This document shows positions 33,209-40,714 of a stretch of 48,826 nt of DNA, piece by piece. Under the pieces are notes generated by a model. The model had not been told where the DNA came from. It ran no database searches and was given only the letters and a program-made list of their open reading frames with translations. Source of the DNA: an uncultured Bacteroidales bacterium (GTDB lineage Bacteria; Bacteroidota; Bacteroidia; Bacteroidales; UBA932); NCBI GenBank assembly GCA_947367375.1, contig CANBDZ010000003.1, positions 1 through 48,826 of the forward strand, written 5' to 3'. Position 1 is the stretch's first letter. The number at the start of each line of letters is the position of its first letter. The position numbers were made by a program, and so were the translations under genes.

Positions 33209-34105
33209 ATGTTAAGACTTCAGACTCCGGTGACAGATGAAAGATGCAGGACTGGCATCTCCTACAGCGATAAGATAATGATGCTTGGAAGCTGCTTCAG
33301 TGAGAACATCGGTGTCCAGCTGAAGAATTTCGGCTTTGATGTCTGTGTCAATCCGTTCGGCGTGCTCTACAATCCTGTGTCGATCCTCAACAGCGTGGAG
33401 AGAATGCTTCTTAATAAGCAGTTCAGTCTTGAGGACTGTGTGCAAATAGGAGCCGGAGACACACGTTTCTGTTCTTTCTCTCATCACACTTCTTTTGCTC
33501 GTGAGGATGCGGAGGCTTTCATCGCTGAAGCCAATGCCGCATTAGAGAAGGCTGCAGAAGATTTCCGCAAATGCAACAAAGTCATCATTACCCTTGGAAC
33601 AAGCTGGTGCTTCAGACATCTGGAGAGGGACTTCATCGTCTCCAACTGCCTCAAGAGGCCGGCGGCGGAGTTCCGCCGCGAACGCTTGAGGGTGCAGGAG
33701 ACGGCTGACGCGCTGCAGAGAATCATTGACCTCTGTGCTGATAGAGCTGCGGAAGATCCGGAATTCGTGTCGAAGGAATTCATATTCACAGTAAGCCCTA
33801 TCCGTCATTTCAAGGACGGTGCTCACGGCAACCAGATCAGCAAGTCGACTCTCCTGCTCGGTATCGAGGAGGTGGTGGCAAATGCTGAGAACTCTGCAGA
33901 CTACTTTCCTGCCTATGAGATAGTCATGGACGAGCTGCGAGACTACCGTTTCTATGCGGAAGACATGTGCCATCCGTCAGCTCAGGCCGTTGACTACATC
34001 CGCGAGAGATTCCTCGCTTGGGCGCTTCCGGTTGAAGAACACCAGAAGCTGGAAGAAAACATCCGCCGTTTCAGGCATTCGCAGCATTGTCATATCAGTC
34101 GATAG
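33209..34105 (+). CDS. GSCFA-domain protein
   Basis: The 298-residue protein has the family-naming motif MLGSCFSENIG (about 25-35), followed by NPFGVLYNPVSI and the LGTSWCFRHLER block. The C-terminal half contains TVSPIRHFKDG and YFPAYEIVMDELRDYRFYAEDMCHPS, similar to the SGNH-type GSCFA domains widespread in Bacteroidetes. The enzymatic function is not established; an esterase-like activity is plausible from the GSCFS motif. It has no signal peptide, so it acts in the cytosol. Two TGTCAT palindromes follow its stop. Confidence 0.88.
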   Translation: MLRLQTPVTDERCRTGISYSDKIMMLGSCFSENIGVQLKNFGFDVCVNPFGVLYNPVSILNSVERMLLNKQFSLEDCVQIGAGDTRFCSFSHHTSFAREDAEAFIAEANAALEKAAEDFRKCNKVIITLGTSWCFRHLERDFIVSNCLKRPAAEFRRERLRVQETADALQRIIDLCADRAAEDPEFVSKEFIFTVSPIRHFKDGAHGNQISKSTLLLGIEEVVANAENSADYFPAYEIVMDELRDYRFYAEDMCHPSAQAVDYIRERFLAWALPVEEHQKLEENIRRFRHSQHCHISR

Positions 34106-34137
34106 ATCCTCACGTCGCTTCGCTCCTCAGGATAACA
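34104..34137 (-). repeat. TGTCAT-family palindromic element
   Basis: On the minus strand it reads TGTTATCCTGAGGAG, then CGAAGCG, then GTGAGGATCT. It overlaps the end of the GSCFA gene by two bases. Confidence 0.75.
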
Positions 34138-34151
34138 AAGGAGAATCTTAA

Positions 34152-34192
34152 TGTCATGTCGAGCGACCTTAGGGAGTCGAGACATCTTTTTT
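34152..34192 (+). repeat. TGTCAT-family palindrome doubling as terminator
   Basis: TGTCATGTCGAGCG, CCTTAGGG, GTCGAGACATCT forms a hairpin and is followed at once by a T run (34187-34192). It may terminate the GSCFA transcript. It is the member closest in sequence to the in-gene copy at 42714-42790. Confidence 0.75.
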
Positions 34193-34201
34193 GAAAAATC
34201 A

Positions 34202-34232
34202 TTTGGATATGATGTTTTTGTCGCTATATTTG
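34202..34232 (+). promoter_or_regulatory. Consensus promoter of the GntR-controlled ABC operon
   Basis: TTTG (34202-34205), exactly 19 bases, then TATATTTG (34225-34232), matching the Bacteroidetes consensus. Confidence 0.85.
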
Positions 34233-34233
34233 C

Positions 34234-34257
34234 AGTGTATTAATTCACTAATACACT
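34234..34257. promoter_or_regulatory. Probable YtrA-type GntR operator
   Basis: AGTGTATTA, six bases, TAATACACT is a perfect 9-bp inverted repeat starting two bases after the -7 box. It resembles the AGTGTA...TACACT operators of the GntR/YtrA subfamily. The GntR gene at 36006 in the same operon is the likely ligand, giving autorepression. Confidence 0.75.
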
Positions 34258-34286
34258 ATAACAAAAAGGCAACAAAGCACATTATT

Positions 34287-35114
34287 ATGATAAAAATCAA
34301 CGACTTAGGATTCAGCTATGGTGACACTCCGGTGCTGAAAAACATCACAATGACTTTGGAAGAAGGTCGCATCTATGGCCTTCTCGGAGAGAATGGTGTG
34401 GGCAAGACCACTTTGTTGACCCTCCTCTGCGGACTCAAGAAGCCGATGGCAGGAAGCATTGTCACTGACGGCAGAAATCCTTTTGACAGAGAGCCGTCAC
34501 TCCTGAGCGAACAGTACTATCTCAGCGACGACAACGCACCCGTACATATGAAGGCGATCGAATATGCCAGAAACTATGGAAAGTTCTGGGAAAGATTCGA
34601 CATCCAGAAGTTCATCGACCTTATGGGCCTTTTCGAAACAGACCCTGAGCAGATGATGAACAAAATGTCTGCAGGCCAGCTAAAGAAGACATATATAGGC
34701 TTCGCTCTTGCCTGCAACACACGTTACCTTTTTATGGACGAACCGACCAACGGTCTTGACATCCCTTCAAAGGCTCAGTTCAGAAAGGCTATGGCTCTGT
34801 ACACCCGCGAGGATTCTGTCGTCCTCATATCAACACATCAGGTGCGTGACCTTGAAAATGTCATTGACCCGATAATCATCCTTGACAAACGAAATGTGCT
34901 TCTGAATGCCTCAATTGAGGAGATTTCAGAGAAACTCTATTTCGACTACGGCTCAGAAATCAAGGAGGGAGCTCTCTACAGCGAACTCACTCCTGGTGGC
35001 TGCATCCAGGTCTTCCCTAACTCTACTGGAAAAGAAAGCAAGGTAAACATAGAGGCTCTGTTCAACACAGCCCACCAGCACAAGGGACTCATAAAAGGCA
35101 TGTTCAACAACTAG
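34287..35114 (+). CDS. ABC transporter ATP-binding protein
   Basis: The start is taken at the ATG at 34287 (MIKINDL), the canonical N-terminus after the promoter and operator; a longer frame to 34191 would run through both. The 275-residue protein has Walker A GENGVGKTT (34-42), the signature MSAGQLKK, Walker B YLFMDEPTNGLD and the His-switch STHQV. It powers an ABC export or resistance system with the membrane protein encoded 13 bases downstream. YtrA-type ABC units of this layout often confer resistance to cell-envelope antibiotics or sense such stress. The substrate is unknown. Confidence 0.95.
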   Translation: MIKINDLGFSYGDTPVLKNITMTLEEGRIYGLLGENGVGKTTLLTLLCGLKKPMAGSIVTDGRNPFDREPSLLSEQYYLSDDNAPVHMKAIEYARNYGKFWERFDIQKFIDLMGLFETDPEQMMNKMSAGQLKKTYIGFALACNTRYLFMDEPTNGLDIPSKAQFRKAMALYTREDSVVLISTHQVRDLENVIDPIIILDKRNVLLNASIEEISEKLYFDYGSEIKEGALYSELTPGGCIQVFPNSTGKESKVNIEALFNTAHQHKGLIKGMFNN

Positions 35115-35127
35115 AAGAGGGATCATC

Positions 35128-35997
35128 ATGGAAATCAACAACATATTCAATTGTAAAAGATTCGGTAAGTATCTTGTGTCCGACCTGACACGATGCGGAG
35201 CAAACTTCGGAGTCTCATTCATTACCATCACCCTGGCAGGTGTACTCGCCTATCTTGTCGCAGGAACTGTCTCGATGGCGACCGGCTCAGGCTGGTACTC
35301 ATCCAATGCCTTGATAAGGACAATCTACATAGGCATATCAGCTGTTATACTGATCTGCACTATGCCGGCAAAATGCTACGGCTTCATTACTGACAAAAGA
35401 GCAGGAGCAAACTGGCTTATGCTGCCGGTTTCGACCACAGAGAAGTTCATCTCCATGCTCCTCAACACAATGATAATCATCCCTTCAGCATTCCTTGGAG
35501 GAGTTCTTCTGCTTGATTGTCTCATTGTAGCGCTCGACCCTAATCTTGACACAACCATCATCGGAGGAATGAAGGAACTCTCATGGCTAATCTCCGAAAT
35601 GGCAGCTCAAGAATCAGAGGTAAACGCATTTTTGACCGAGAACATAGCTAACGACAAGATATTCCTGACCAGCATTGATGACATAGCGACATGGATACTG
35701 ATGTTCCTGCTCGGCGCCCTGTATTTCAAGAAAAACAAGGCGACAAAAACCGTGTTGAGCTGGATCGCTGTCTGCATCATAATCAGCATATTTGCATCTC
35801 CATTTATGTTGAGCATGTCTGGCAATATAAATATGGAAACCATCAATGCTGTCAACAACGGAGACCTGGAAGCATCGTACATGATAGTAGATGAGCTCAT
35901 CAACAAGGCTATCGTATTTGATGTCATCCTTGACACTATACTTATGGTTGGTGCGGCAGTCGGAATATTCTTCAGAATCAAAACCATCAAACACTAG
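35128..35997 (+). CDS. ABC transporter membrane subunit
   Basis: The 289-residue protein has six predicted membrane segments in the ABC-2-like order: about 27-50, 60-80, 108-132, 187-200, 206-225 and 258-285. An extracytoplasmic loop of about 45 residues is rich in acidic residues. No family motif stronger than general ABC-2 type is visible. It lies 13 bases after the ATPase and eight bases before the GntR gene, within a tight operon. It is the likely translocation pore for the upstream ATPase. Confidence 0.85.
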   Translation: MEINNIFNCKRFGKYLVSDLTRCGANFGVSFITITLAGVLAYLVAGTVSMATGSGWYSSNALIRTIYIGISAVILICTMPAKCYGFITDKRAGANWLMLPVSTTEKFISMLLNTMIIIPSAFLGGVLLLDCLIVALDPNLDTTIIGGMKELSWLISEMAAQESEVNAFLTENIANDKIFLTSIDDIATWILMFLLGALYFKKNKATKTVLSWIAVCIIISIFASPFMLSMSGNINMETINAVNNGDLEASYMIVDELINKAIVFDVILDTILMVGAAVGIFFRIKTIKH

Positions 35998-36005
35998 GAT
36001 CTGCT

Positions 36006-36344
36006 ATGGAATTCAACTCAAATAAAGCTATATACCTTCAGATCTGCGACTCCATCTGCGAGAGGATCCTCAGCGGCAGCCTTGCACCTGACGCGAGGAT
36101 ACCGTCGGTCCGCGAATATGGCGCCGAGATCGGCGTAAACCCGAACACGGTGATGCGTTCGTATGAAAAGCTCACCGGGGAAGGGATAATATACAACCGA
36201 AGAGGGATCGGCTATTTCATCAGCCCTGACGCCGGAAAAATCGTGCTTGAGGCTCAGAAGAAGGAGTTTCTTGAATCAGAATGGCCTCTGATAGTCAAGA
36301 AGATAGACCTTCTTGGCATCTCACTTGAAGAATTGTTAAAATAA
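36006..36344 (+). CDS. GntR-family (YtrA-type) transcriptional regulator
   Basis: The 112-residue protein contains only the winged-helix GntR domain (KAIYLQICDSICERILSGSLAPDARIPSVREYGAEIGVNPNTVMRSYEKLTGEGIIYNRRGIGYFIS) and a short C-terminal helix, as in the YtrA subfamily, which lacks a large effector domain. It would bind the AGTGTATTA/TAATACACT palindrome at 34234-34257 and repress its own operon. It begins eight bases after the permease gene and ends 17 bases before the CPBP protease gene. Confidence 0.95.
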   Translation: MEFNSNKAIYLQICDSICERILSGSLAPDARIPSVREYGAEIGVNPNTVMRSYEKLTGEGIIYNRRGIGYFISPDAGKIVLEAQKKEFLESEWPLIVKKIDLLGISLEELLK

Positions 36345-36361
36345 GCATTAAACGTAGATAT

Positions 36362-37261
36362 ATGAACTCCAGAAAACTCATCATCTTCATACTTTGCGCA
36401 TTCCTTCCGATGGTTGTAATCGGAGTGATAATGCACTTGCTCGGAGGTTCTCCAGCCGGATTGAGCGCTGACGTCATGACAGAGAATCCGACCAAGGCTA
36501 TTGTCGGTATAATTTTGAGCGCGGGAGCTATGCTGCTTCCTATGATCGCAGTCATCATCACCCAACTGCTCAGCAAGGAACCTGTTCTGAAAGGCCTTGA
36601 CATCTCGTTCAAGATAAACCGCTGGTGGTTCATCGGCTGGCTTCTCATGCCTGTCATTGCTGTGATGGTCCTCGGAGTTACTCTTCTTATGCCAGGTGCA
36701 GTCTGGAGTCCGGACAATGATACTATACAGACAGCGCTTGAGTCTCTTCCAGCCGGTATTGGAGTCTGGGGGATGCTTGCAATAACCCTGTTCAGCGGAC
36801 TGTATGCGGGAATCACCATAAACGGAATCTTCGCCTTTGGTGAGGAAATTGCCTGGCGTGGCTACCTTCTGAAGCTCTTCAAGGGAAAGAACTTTATGAC
36901 AACAGCACTTCTGACAGGTACAATATGGGGCCTGTGGCATGCGCCTATCATCCTCAATGGCCACAACTACCCTCAGCACCCTGTCATAGGAGTTCTGATG
37001 ATGATTGTATTCTGCGTACTGCTGACGCCTATGCTTATGTATTTCCGTCAGAAAAGTGGTTCGGTCATCGTCCCTGCTATAATGCACGGCACATTCAACG
37101 GAGTAGTCGGCATCACCCTGATTCTGGTCACTCCGGCAAATGACCTTCTGTATGGTGCGAGCGGCCTTGCCGGCTTCATCACCTTGGCGCTAATTGACGC
37201 AGTCATATATATTTATGACCGTTTCATATCGAAGGAGAATATACTTAGGTCAGAGATATAG
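36362..37261 (+). CDS. CPBP-family intramembrane metalloprotease
   Basis: The 299-residue protein has about eight membrane helices and the Abi/CPBP motifs EEIAWRGYLL (161-170; Glu pair and Arg), WHAPIILNG (His193) and AIMHGTFNG (His242). Family members cleave membrane-bound prenylated or signal-peptide substrates and often act in bacteriocin self-immunity. It is in the YtrA-type operon, so it may share regulation with the ABC exporter. The pairing suggests defence against a membrane-active antimicrobial; this is inference from context. Confidence 0.9.
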   Translation: MNSRKLIIFILCAFLPMVVIGVIMHLLGGSPAGLSADVMTENPTKAIVGIILSAGAMLLPMIAVIITQLLSKEPVLKGLDISFKINRWWFIGWLLMPVIAVMVLGVTLLMPGAVWSPDNDTIQTALESLPAGIGVWGMLAITLFSGLYAGITINGIFAFGEEIAWRGYLLKLFKGKNFMTTALLTGTIWGLWHAPIILNGHNYPQHPVIGVLMMIVFCVLLTPMLMYFRQKSGSVIVPAIMHGTFNGVVGITLILVTPANDLLYGASGLAGFITLALIDAVIYIYDRFISKENILRSEI

Positions 37262-37266
37262 GCAAG

Positions 37267-37297
37267 TTTGCAAAATCGCAAATTATATCTAAATTTG
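37267..37297 (+). promoter_or_regulatory. Consensus promoter of the paired lipoproteins
   Basis: TTTG (37267-37270), exactly 19 bases, then TAAATTTG (37290-37297). The TTG inside the -33 box could be mistaken for a start codon of a longer reading frame. Confidence 0.85.
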
Positions 37298-37336
37298 CAG
37301 CGTTCTAAGACCTTTGCCGGCTTAAACGAGACCGGA

Positions 37337-37777
37337 ATGAAGAAAGCACTTGTCTACATACTGTCTGCAGTCCTCTTAACAGCCTTCTCGGCGTCCTGCA
37401 GCACCGGGTTGGAACCCGTTGAAGACCTGGAAAACACAGGGTACACTATTGTCATATCCGGAACTGCAGCAGACATCACCACGACAGAACCCCTCGAAAA
37501 TGTAAAGATCACGTTCTATGCAGCAGCTGTTACAGAGAACGGGGAAGGTGCGCTTGTCAGCAAAACTGTGTACACAGATAACAGGGGCAGATTCGAGATG
37601 AGCAAAGAGGGATTCCAACAAAAGATTTTGTGCAGGATCACAGCCGAAGACCAGACAGGCACTTATGAGTCATCCACCCAGGAGATGATAGTTTCATGGA
37701 GCGGACCGTCTTTCAACTCAGAGACAGGTACATTCTATGCCAACGATGTCAACTTCTATCTAAAAAAGGAGGAATAG
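37337..37777 (+). CDS. Ig-like lipoprotein, first of a pair
   Basis: The start is at the ATG at 37337 (MKKALVYI), supported by the promoter just upstream and a lipobox Cys21 (FSASC). The 146-residue protein has a beta-sandwich domain resembling carboxypeptidase-regulatory-like folds: TIVISGTAADITTTEPLENVKITFYAA ... TVYTDNRGRFEMSKEG. Similar small lipoprotein pairs occur in Bacteroidales next to radical SAM genes, but none is present here. It ends one base before the next lipoprotein gene. The function is unknown. Confidence 0.75.
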   Translation: MKKALVYILSAVLLTAFSASCSTGLEPVEDLENTGYTIVISGTAADITTTEPLENVKITFYAAAVTENGEGALVSKTVYTDNRGRFEMSKEGFQQKILCRITAEDQTGTYESSTQEMIVSWSGPSFNSETGTFYANDVNFYLKKEE

Positions 37778-37778
37778 C

Positions 37779-38207
37779 ATGAGACTGTCCCGCATTGCAG
37801 CAATCCTTACAGTTCTGGCCGCTTCATCCTGCATGAGTGATATGCCGTCAAACTTCCCTGGTCTTGACGGAGATTCAGGAAAGATAGAGGGCTATGTCAC
37901 AGACAAAGACGACAATTTCATCGAGCATATAAAGGTCACATTCGACTGGGATAACGGTTCGTATCAGGAGATTCAGTATACGGACAGTCAAGGTTATTTC
38001 AGTTCAGAGTACTGGCAGCCTCTCGCAGCTAAGGCTGTAACCCTCAGCGTTACATTGGAAGATATTGACGGGGAAGAGAACGGCGGTCTGTTCGAACCAC
38101 TGAGAGAGACCATAACCGTATTCAATAACGACGGACAGGTCGCAATGGAGCCTATAGTTTTCCGTTTGAATCGCGCCACTGCTTCGGAGAACATCCCACA
38201 AATTTAA
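37779..38207 (+). CDS. Ig-like lipoprotein, second of a pair
   Basis: The 142-residue protein has a lipobox Cys18 (AASSC). The mature part has the same type of domain as its neighbour: GKIEGYVTDKDDNFIEHIKVTFDWDNG ... YTDSQGYFSSEYWQP. It starts one base after the previous stop, so the two are translationally coupled. Its last 56 bases overlap the 3' end of the convergent AraC-type gene. The C-terminus (ENIPQI) is short and polar. A surface or periplasmic binding role is possible. Confidence 0.75.
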   Translation: MRLSRIAAILTVLAASSCMSDMPSNFPGLDGDSGKIEGYVTDKDDNFIEHIKVTFDWDNGSYQEIQYTDSQGYFSSEYWQPLAAKAVTLSVTLEDIDGEENGGLFEPLRETITVFNNDGQVAMEPIVFRLNRATASENIPQI

Positions 38208-39330
38208 CGAACTGTCTGTGGAAGTTAGAGCGGTCGCTGAATCCTGCGGCCTCTCCTATTATATTCGTTGAAACATCCTTATTTTCAAGAAGAAGCCTCT
38301 TAGCCTCCTCAATACGGAGCTGGGTTCTCCATGTCTTGAAATCGACGCCCTTCTTTACCTGGAAATAGTGATACAGCATCTCCTTGGTCGTGTTCAGCTC
38401 ACTGGCAGTCTCTTCGCGGCTCTTTGCATATTCACAATACAGCTTCTGCTCTACCCACTCTTCCAAGGCCTTCTCCAGTTTGTGGAACTCTCTGTCGACG
38501 TTCAGTTCCTCCTCATGAGCCTTCTTCCTCAGCTTTTCCGCATGACTTGTGCGGTTGAAGGCATTTGACAGTGCAGGACGCGCCACCGCATCAAGGACGA
38601 GTTTGTGACTACCGATGAAGGATATGAAATTGGATGCAATATACAGCATGTAAACAAGATAGGACGCAGTGTAAATCTGAGCTAGCAGAAGACGGCAGTC
38701 TAAAAATGCATAGAGAACCGCATAAACAAGGATGAAGAGATTGCTCACCATCGCTATGACATAGCAGAAACCTACCCACTTAAGCCTGTAGCTTTCATCC
38801 TCGTCATAATACTCTTCAATCTCATGGAGTGATTTCTTATATATCCTCGAAAAGTGAATTATATACCTTATAGACTGGATCATAAACGCCAGCAGAGCCG
38901 CCGCACACATAAACCAGAAGTACCTTTTGTCGTACGACTTATATGAATCCACAAGAAGGAAAGCTATGACAGCAGAGGCAAAGAGTCCCGGGATGAACAG
39001 GTTATGCCATTTGTACTTCTCCGCCTTAAGCAGAGAGGTCATCGAATAAGATATGATAGAGGAAGAGAAATGTACAACTATGTAGATAGCCATCATTGCA
39101 AAAAGGTCCCAGTCTCGCATCTGAGGTGTGTCGTAGACAGAAACAGCAAAGAACATCATGAATCCGCATATAAGGAAGCTGATTATGATGGCAAGCTTGG
39201 AATTCACCAGCTTGGAATAGTACTGGGACTGTGGAATCCTTATGAGCATCAGAAGAACAGCGAGGATTGTTGACCCCACACCGACTGTCATCTGAACCGC
39301 TATGTCTGGATTTAGACTCATTGGTGGCAT
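38152..39330 (-). CDS. Membrane-anchored AraC-family transcriptional regulator
   Basis: The 392-residue protein has an N-terminal part of about seven hydrophobic segments (about 12-250), a charged, probably coiled-coil linker (HAEKLRKKAHEEELNVDREF), and a C-terminal AraC DNA-binding domain (about 290-390) with SREETASELNTTKEMLYHYF and the second helix-turn-helix ending in AAGFSDRSNFHRQFVKFVGCSPKQWR. The fusion of a membrane sensor with an AraC domain is a Bacteroidetes type. A nearby ATG at 39321 (MSLNP) is an alternative start. It converges on the lipoprotein pair with a 56-base 3' overlap. The ligand and regulon are unknown. Confidence 0.88.
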   Translation of the reverse strand: MPPMSLNPDIAVQMTVGVGSTILAVLLMLIRIPQSQYYSKLVNSKLAIIISFLICGFMMFFAVSVYDTPQMRDWDLFAMMAIYIVVHFSSSIISYSMTSLLKAEKYKWHNLFIPGLFASAVIAFLLVDSYKSYDKRYFWFMCAAALLAFMIQSIRYIIHFSRIYKKSLHEIEEYYDEDESYRLKWVGFCYVIAMVSNLFILVYAVLYAFLDCRLLLAQIYTASYLVYMLYIASNFISFIGSHKLVLDAVARPALSNAFNRTSHAEKLRKKAHEEELNVDREFHKLEKALEEWVEQKLYCEYAKSREETASELNTTKEMLYHYFQVKKGVDFKTWRTQLRIEEAKRLLLENKDVSTNIIGEAAGFSDRSNFHRQFVKFVGCSPKQWRDSNGKL

Positions 39331-39367
39331 TTAGCACATAATTCTGCGAAATTAACGTTTTTTTCGC

Positions 39368-39375
39368 TATTTTTG
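39368..39375 (+). promoter_or_regulatory. -7 box of the lysA promoter
   Basis: TATTTTTG matches TAnnTTTG, 61 bases before the lysA start. A TCTG (39343-39346) 21 bases upstream is the best -33 candidate. Confidence 0.45.
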
Positions 39376-39436
39376 CAATCGTTTTTGTCCGATTTTTAGG
39401 GACCGGACACCACAAGACATTACAACCTGACGTAAT

Positions 39437-40642
39437 ATGTTAGACATCAACACAATAGAGAAACTTGACAGGATAGCCACACCGTTCTATTTCTACGATA
39501 TGGACCTCTTCTACAAGACAGTGGACCACGTCGCGGAACTTGCTGCAAAGCATGACATTAAGGTGCATTACGCCGTGAAGGCGAATGTAGAGCGCAGGCT
39601 TCTTGAATATATAAGCGGAAAAGGCTTCGGAGCTGACTGTGTCAGCGGCAACGAAGTCCTTCACGCGCACAGCTGCGGCTTCCCCGCAGAGAAGATCGTA
39701 TATGCCGGAGTCGGAAAGAGCGACAAGGAGATATACGAGGCAATGAAGCTCGGCATCGAGGCCTTCAACTGCGAGTCGCTTCAGGAAATATTCGTCATCA
39801 ACGAAATGGCGCATGTCCACGGCCTCAAGGCCAATGTCTCAGTCAGAATTAACCCTGACATCGATGCCCACACTCACAAATATGTAACAACAGGTCTGTA
39901 CGAGAACAAGTTCGGTATCTCTAACCACGAGTTCGACAAGCTGATCGAGATCATCCACAAGAGTGAGCATATCAACTTCATAGGTCTTCATTTCCACATC
40001 GGTTCACAGATCACAAGAGTGAATGAGGTGTTCTCGCTTGAGTGCCTCAGGGTGAACGAGATTGTGAAGTATTTTGAGTCACGCGGTCTTAGGATCGACA
40101 ACATCAACCTCGGAGGTGGACTCGGAGTGGACTATGACGATCCTGACGGCAATGCGATAGCGGACTTCGAGACTTGGTTCAATGCCATATCTGACAACAT
40201 CGTCCGTAGAGAGGATCAGGCTGTACACGTGGAGCCGGGCCGTTCACTCGTAGCCCAGTGTGCTTCACTCATATCACGCGTCCTTTTCGTAAAGAGCGGT
40301 GAGACCAAGAACTTCCTGATCATGGATGCCGGTATGAACGACCTCATCCGTCCTGCACTTTATGGAGCCTACCATAAGATAGAGAACCTCTCGGCAGCAC
40401 AGCGTTCGTTCTTCCCTACTTTCCAGGCCTATGACATCGTGGGTCCGGTCTGCGAATCCAGCGACGTATGGGGAGCTGGCAGACTTCTGCCTTTGAGCGT
40501 GCGCGGCGACATAATGGCAATCCGCAGCGCAGGAGCCTACGGCCAGGTGATGGCAAGCCGCTACAACATGAAGAACCTCGCTCCGGCGGTCTTCAGCGAC
40601 ACTCTGGACGACGCCCCACAGGTGGTAAACTACTTCGAGTAG
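39437..40642 (+). CDS. lysA: Diaminopimelate decarboxylase
   Basis: The 401-residue protein is a fold-type III PLP decarboxylase. The PLP lysine is Lys48 in YAVKAN. Other blocks are the HFHIGSQ motif (185-191), the GGGLG phosphate loop (226-230), EPGR (266-269) and the conserved C-terminal GPVCESSDVWG with catalytic Cys339. It converts meso-diaminopimelate to lysine in the cytosol. The length is normal. It is followed by a palindromic element and then ffh, 72 bases away. Ornithine decarboxylase-like enzymes are a distant alternative, but the CESSD block supports LysA. Confidence 0.95.
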   Translation: MLDINTIEKLDRIATPFYFYDMDLFYKTVDHVAELAAKHDIKVHYAVKANVERRLLEYISGKGFGADCVSGNEVLHAHSCGFPAEKIVYAGVGKSDKEIYEAMKLGIEAFNCESLQEIFVINEMAHVHGLKANVSVRINPDIDAHTHKYVTTGLYENKFGISNHEFDKLIEIIHKSEHINFIGLHFHIGSQITRVNEVFSLECLRVNEIVKYFESRGLRIDNINLGGGLGVDYDDPDGNAIADFETWFNAISDNIVRREDQAVHVEPGRSLVAQCASLISRVLFVKSGETKNFLIMDAGMNDLIRPALYGAYHKIENLSAAQRSFFPTFQAYDIVGPVCESSDVWGAGRLLPLSVRGDIMAIRSAGAYGQVMASRYNMKNLAPAVFSDTLDDAPQVVNYFE

Positions 40643-40648
40643 CCACAT

Positions 40649-40687
40649 TGTCATCCTGAGGAGCCCGACAGGGCGACGTGAGGATCT
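40649..40687 (+). repeat. TGTCAT-family palindrome between lysA and ffh
   Basis: TGTCATCCTGAGGAG, CCCGACAGGGCG, ACGTGAGGATCT. It begins seven bases after the lysA stop and forms a hairpin; it may act as a terminator or a spacer. Confidence 0.75.
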
Positions 40688-40714
40688 ATATGAAAATATA
40701 AAAAGTAAATATAT

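Noticed and set aside
36254..37087. 277-codon minus-strand frame
   Set aside because: It is antisense to the GntR and CPBP genes, both well supported, and its composition (His, Cys, Arg rich) is that of a shadow.
37268..37336. TTG start for the first Ig-like lipoprotein
   Set aside because: The TTG is inside the -33 box of a consensus promoter; the ATG at 37337 gives the lipoprotein signal.
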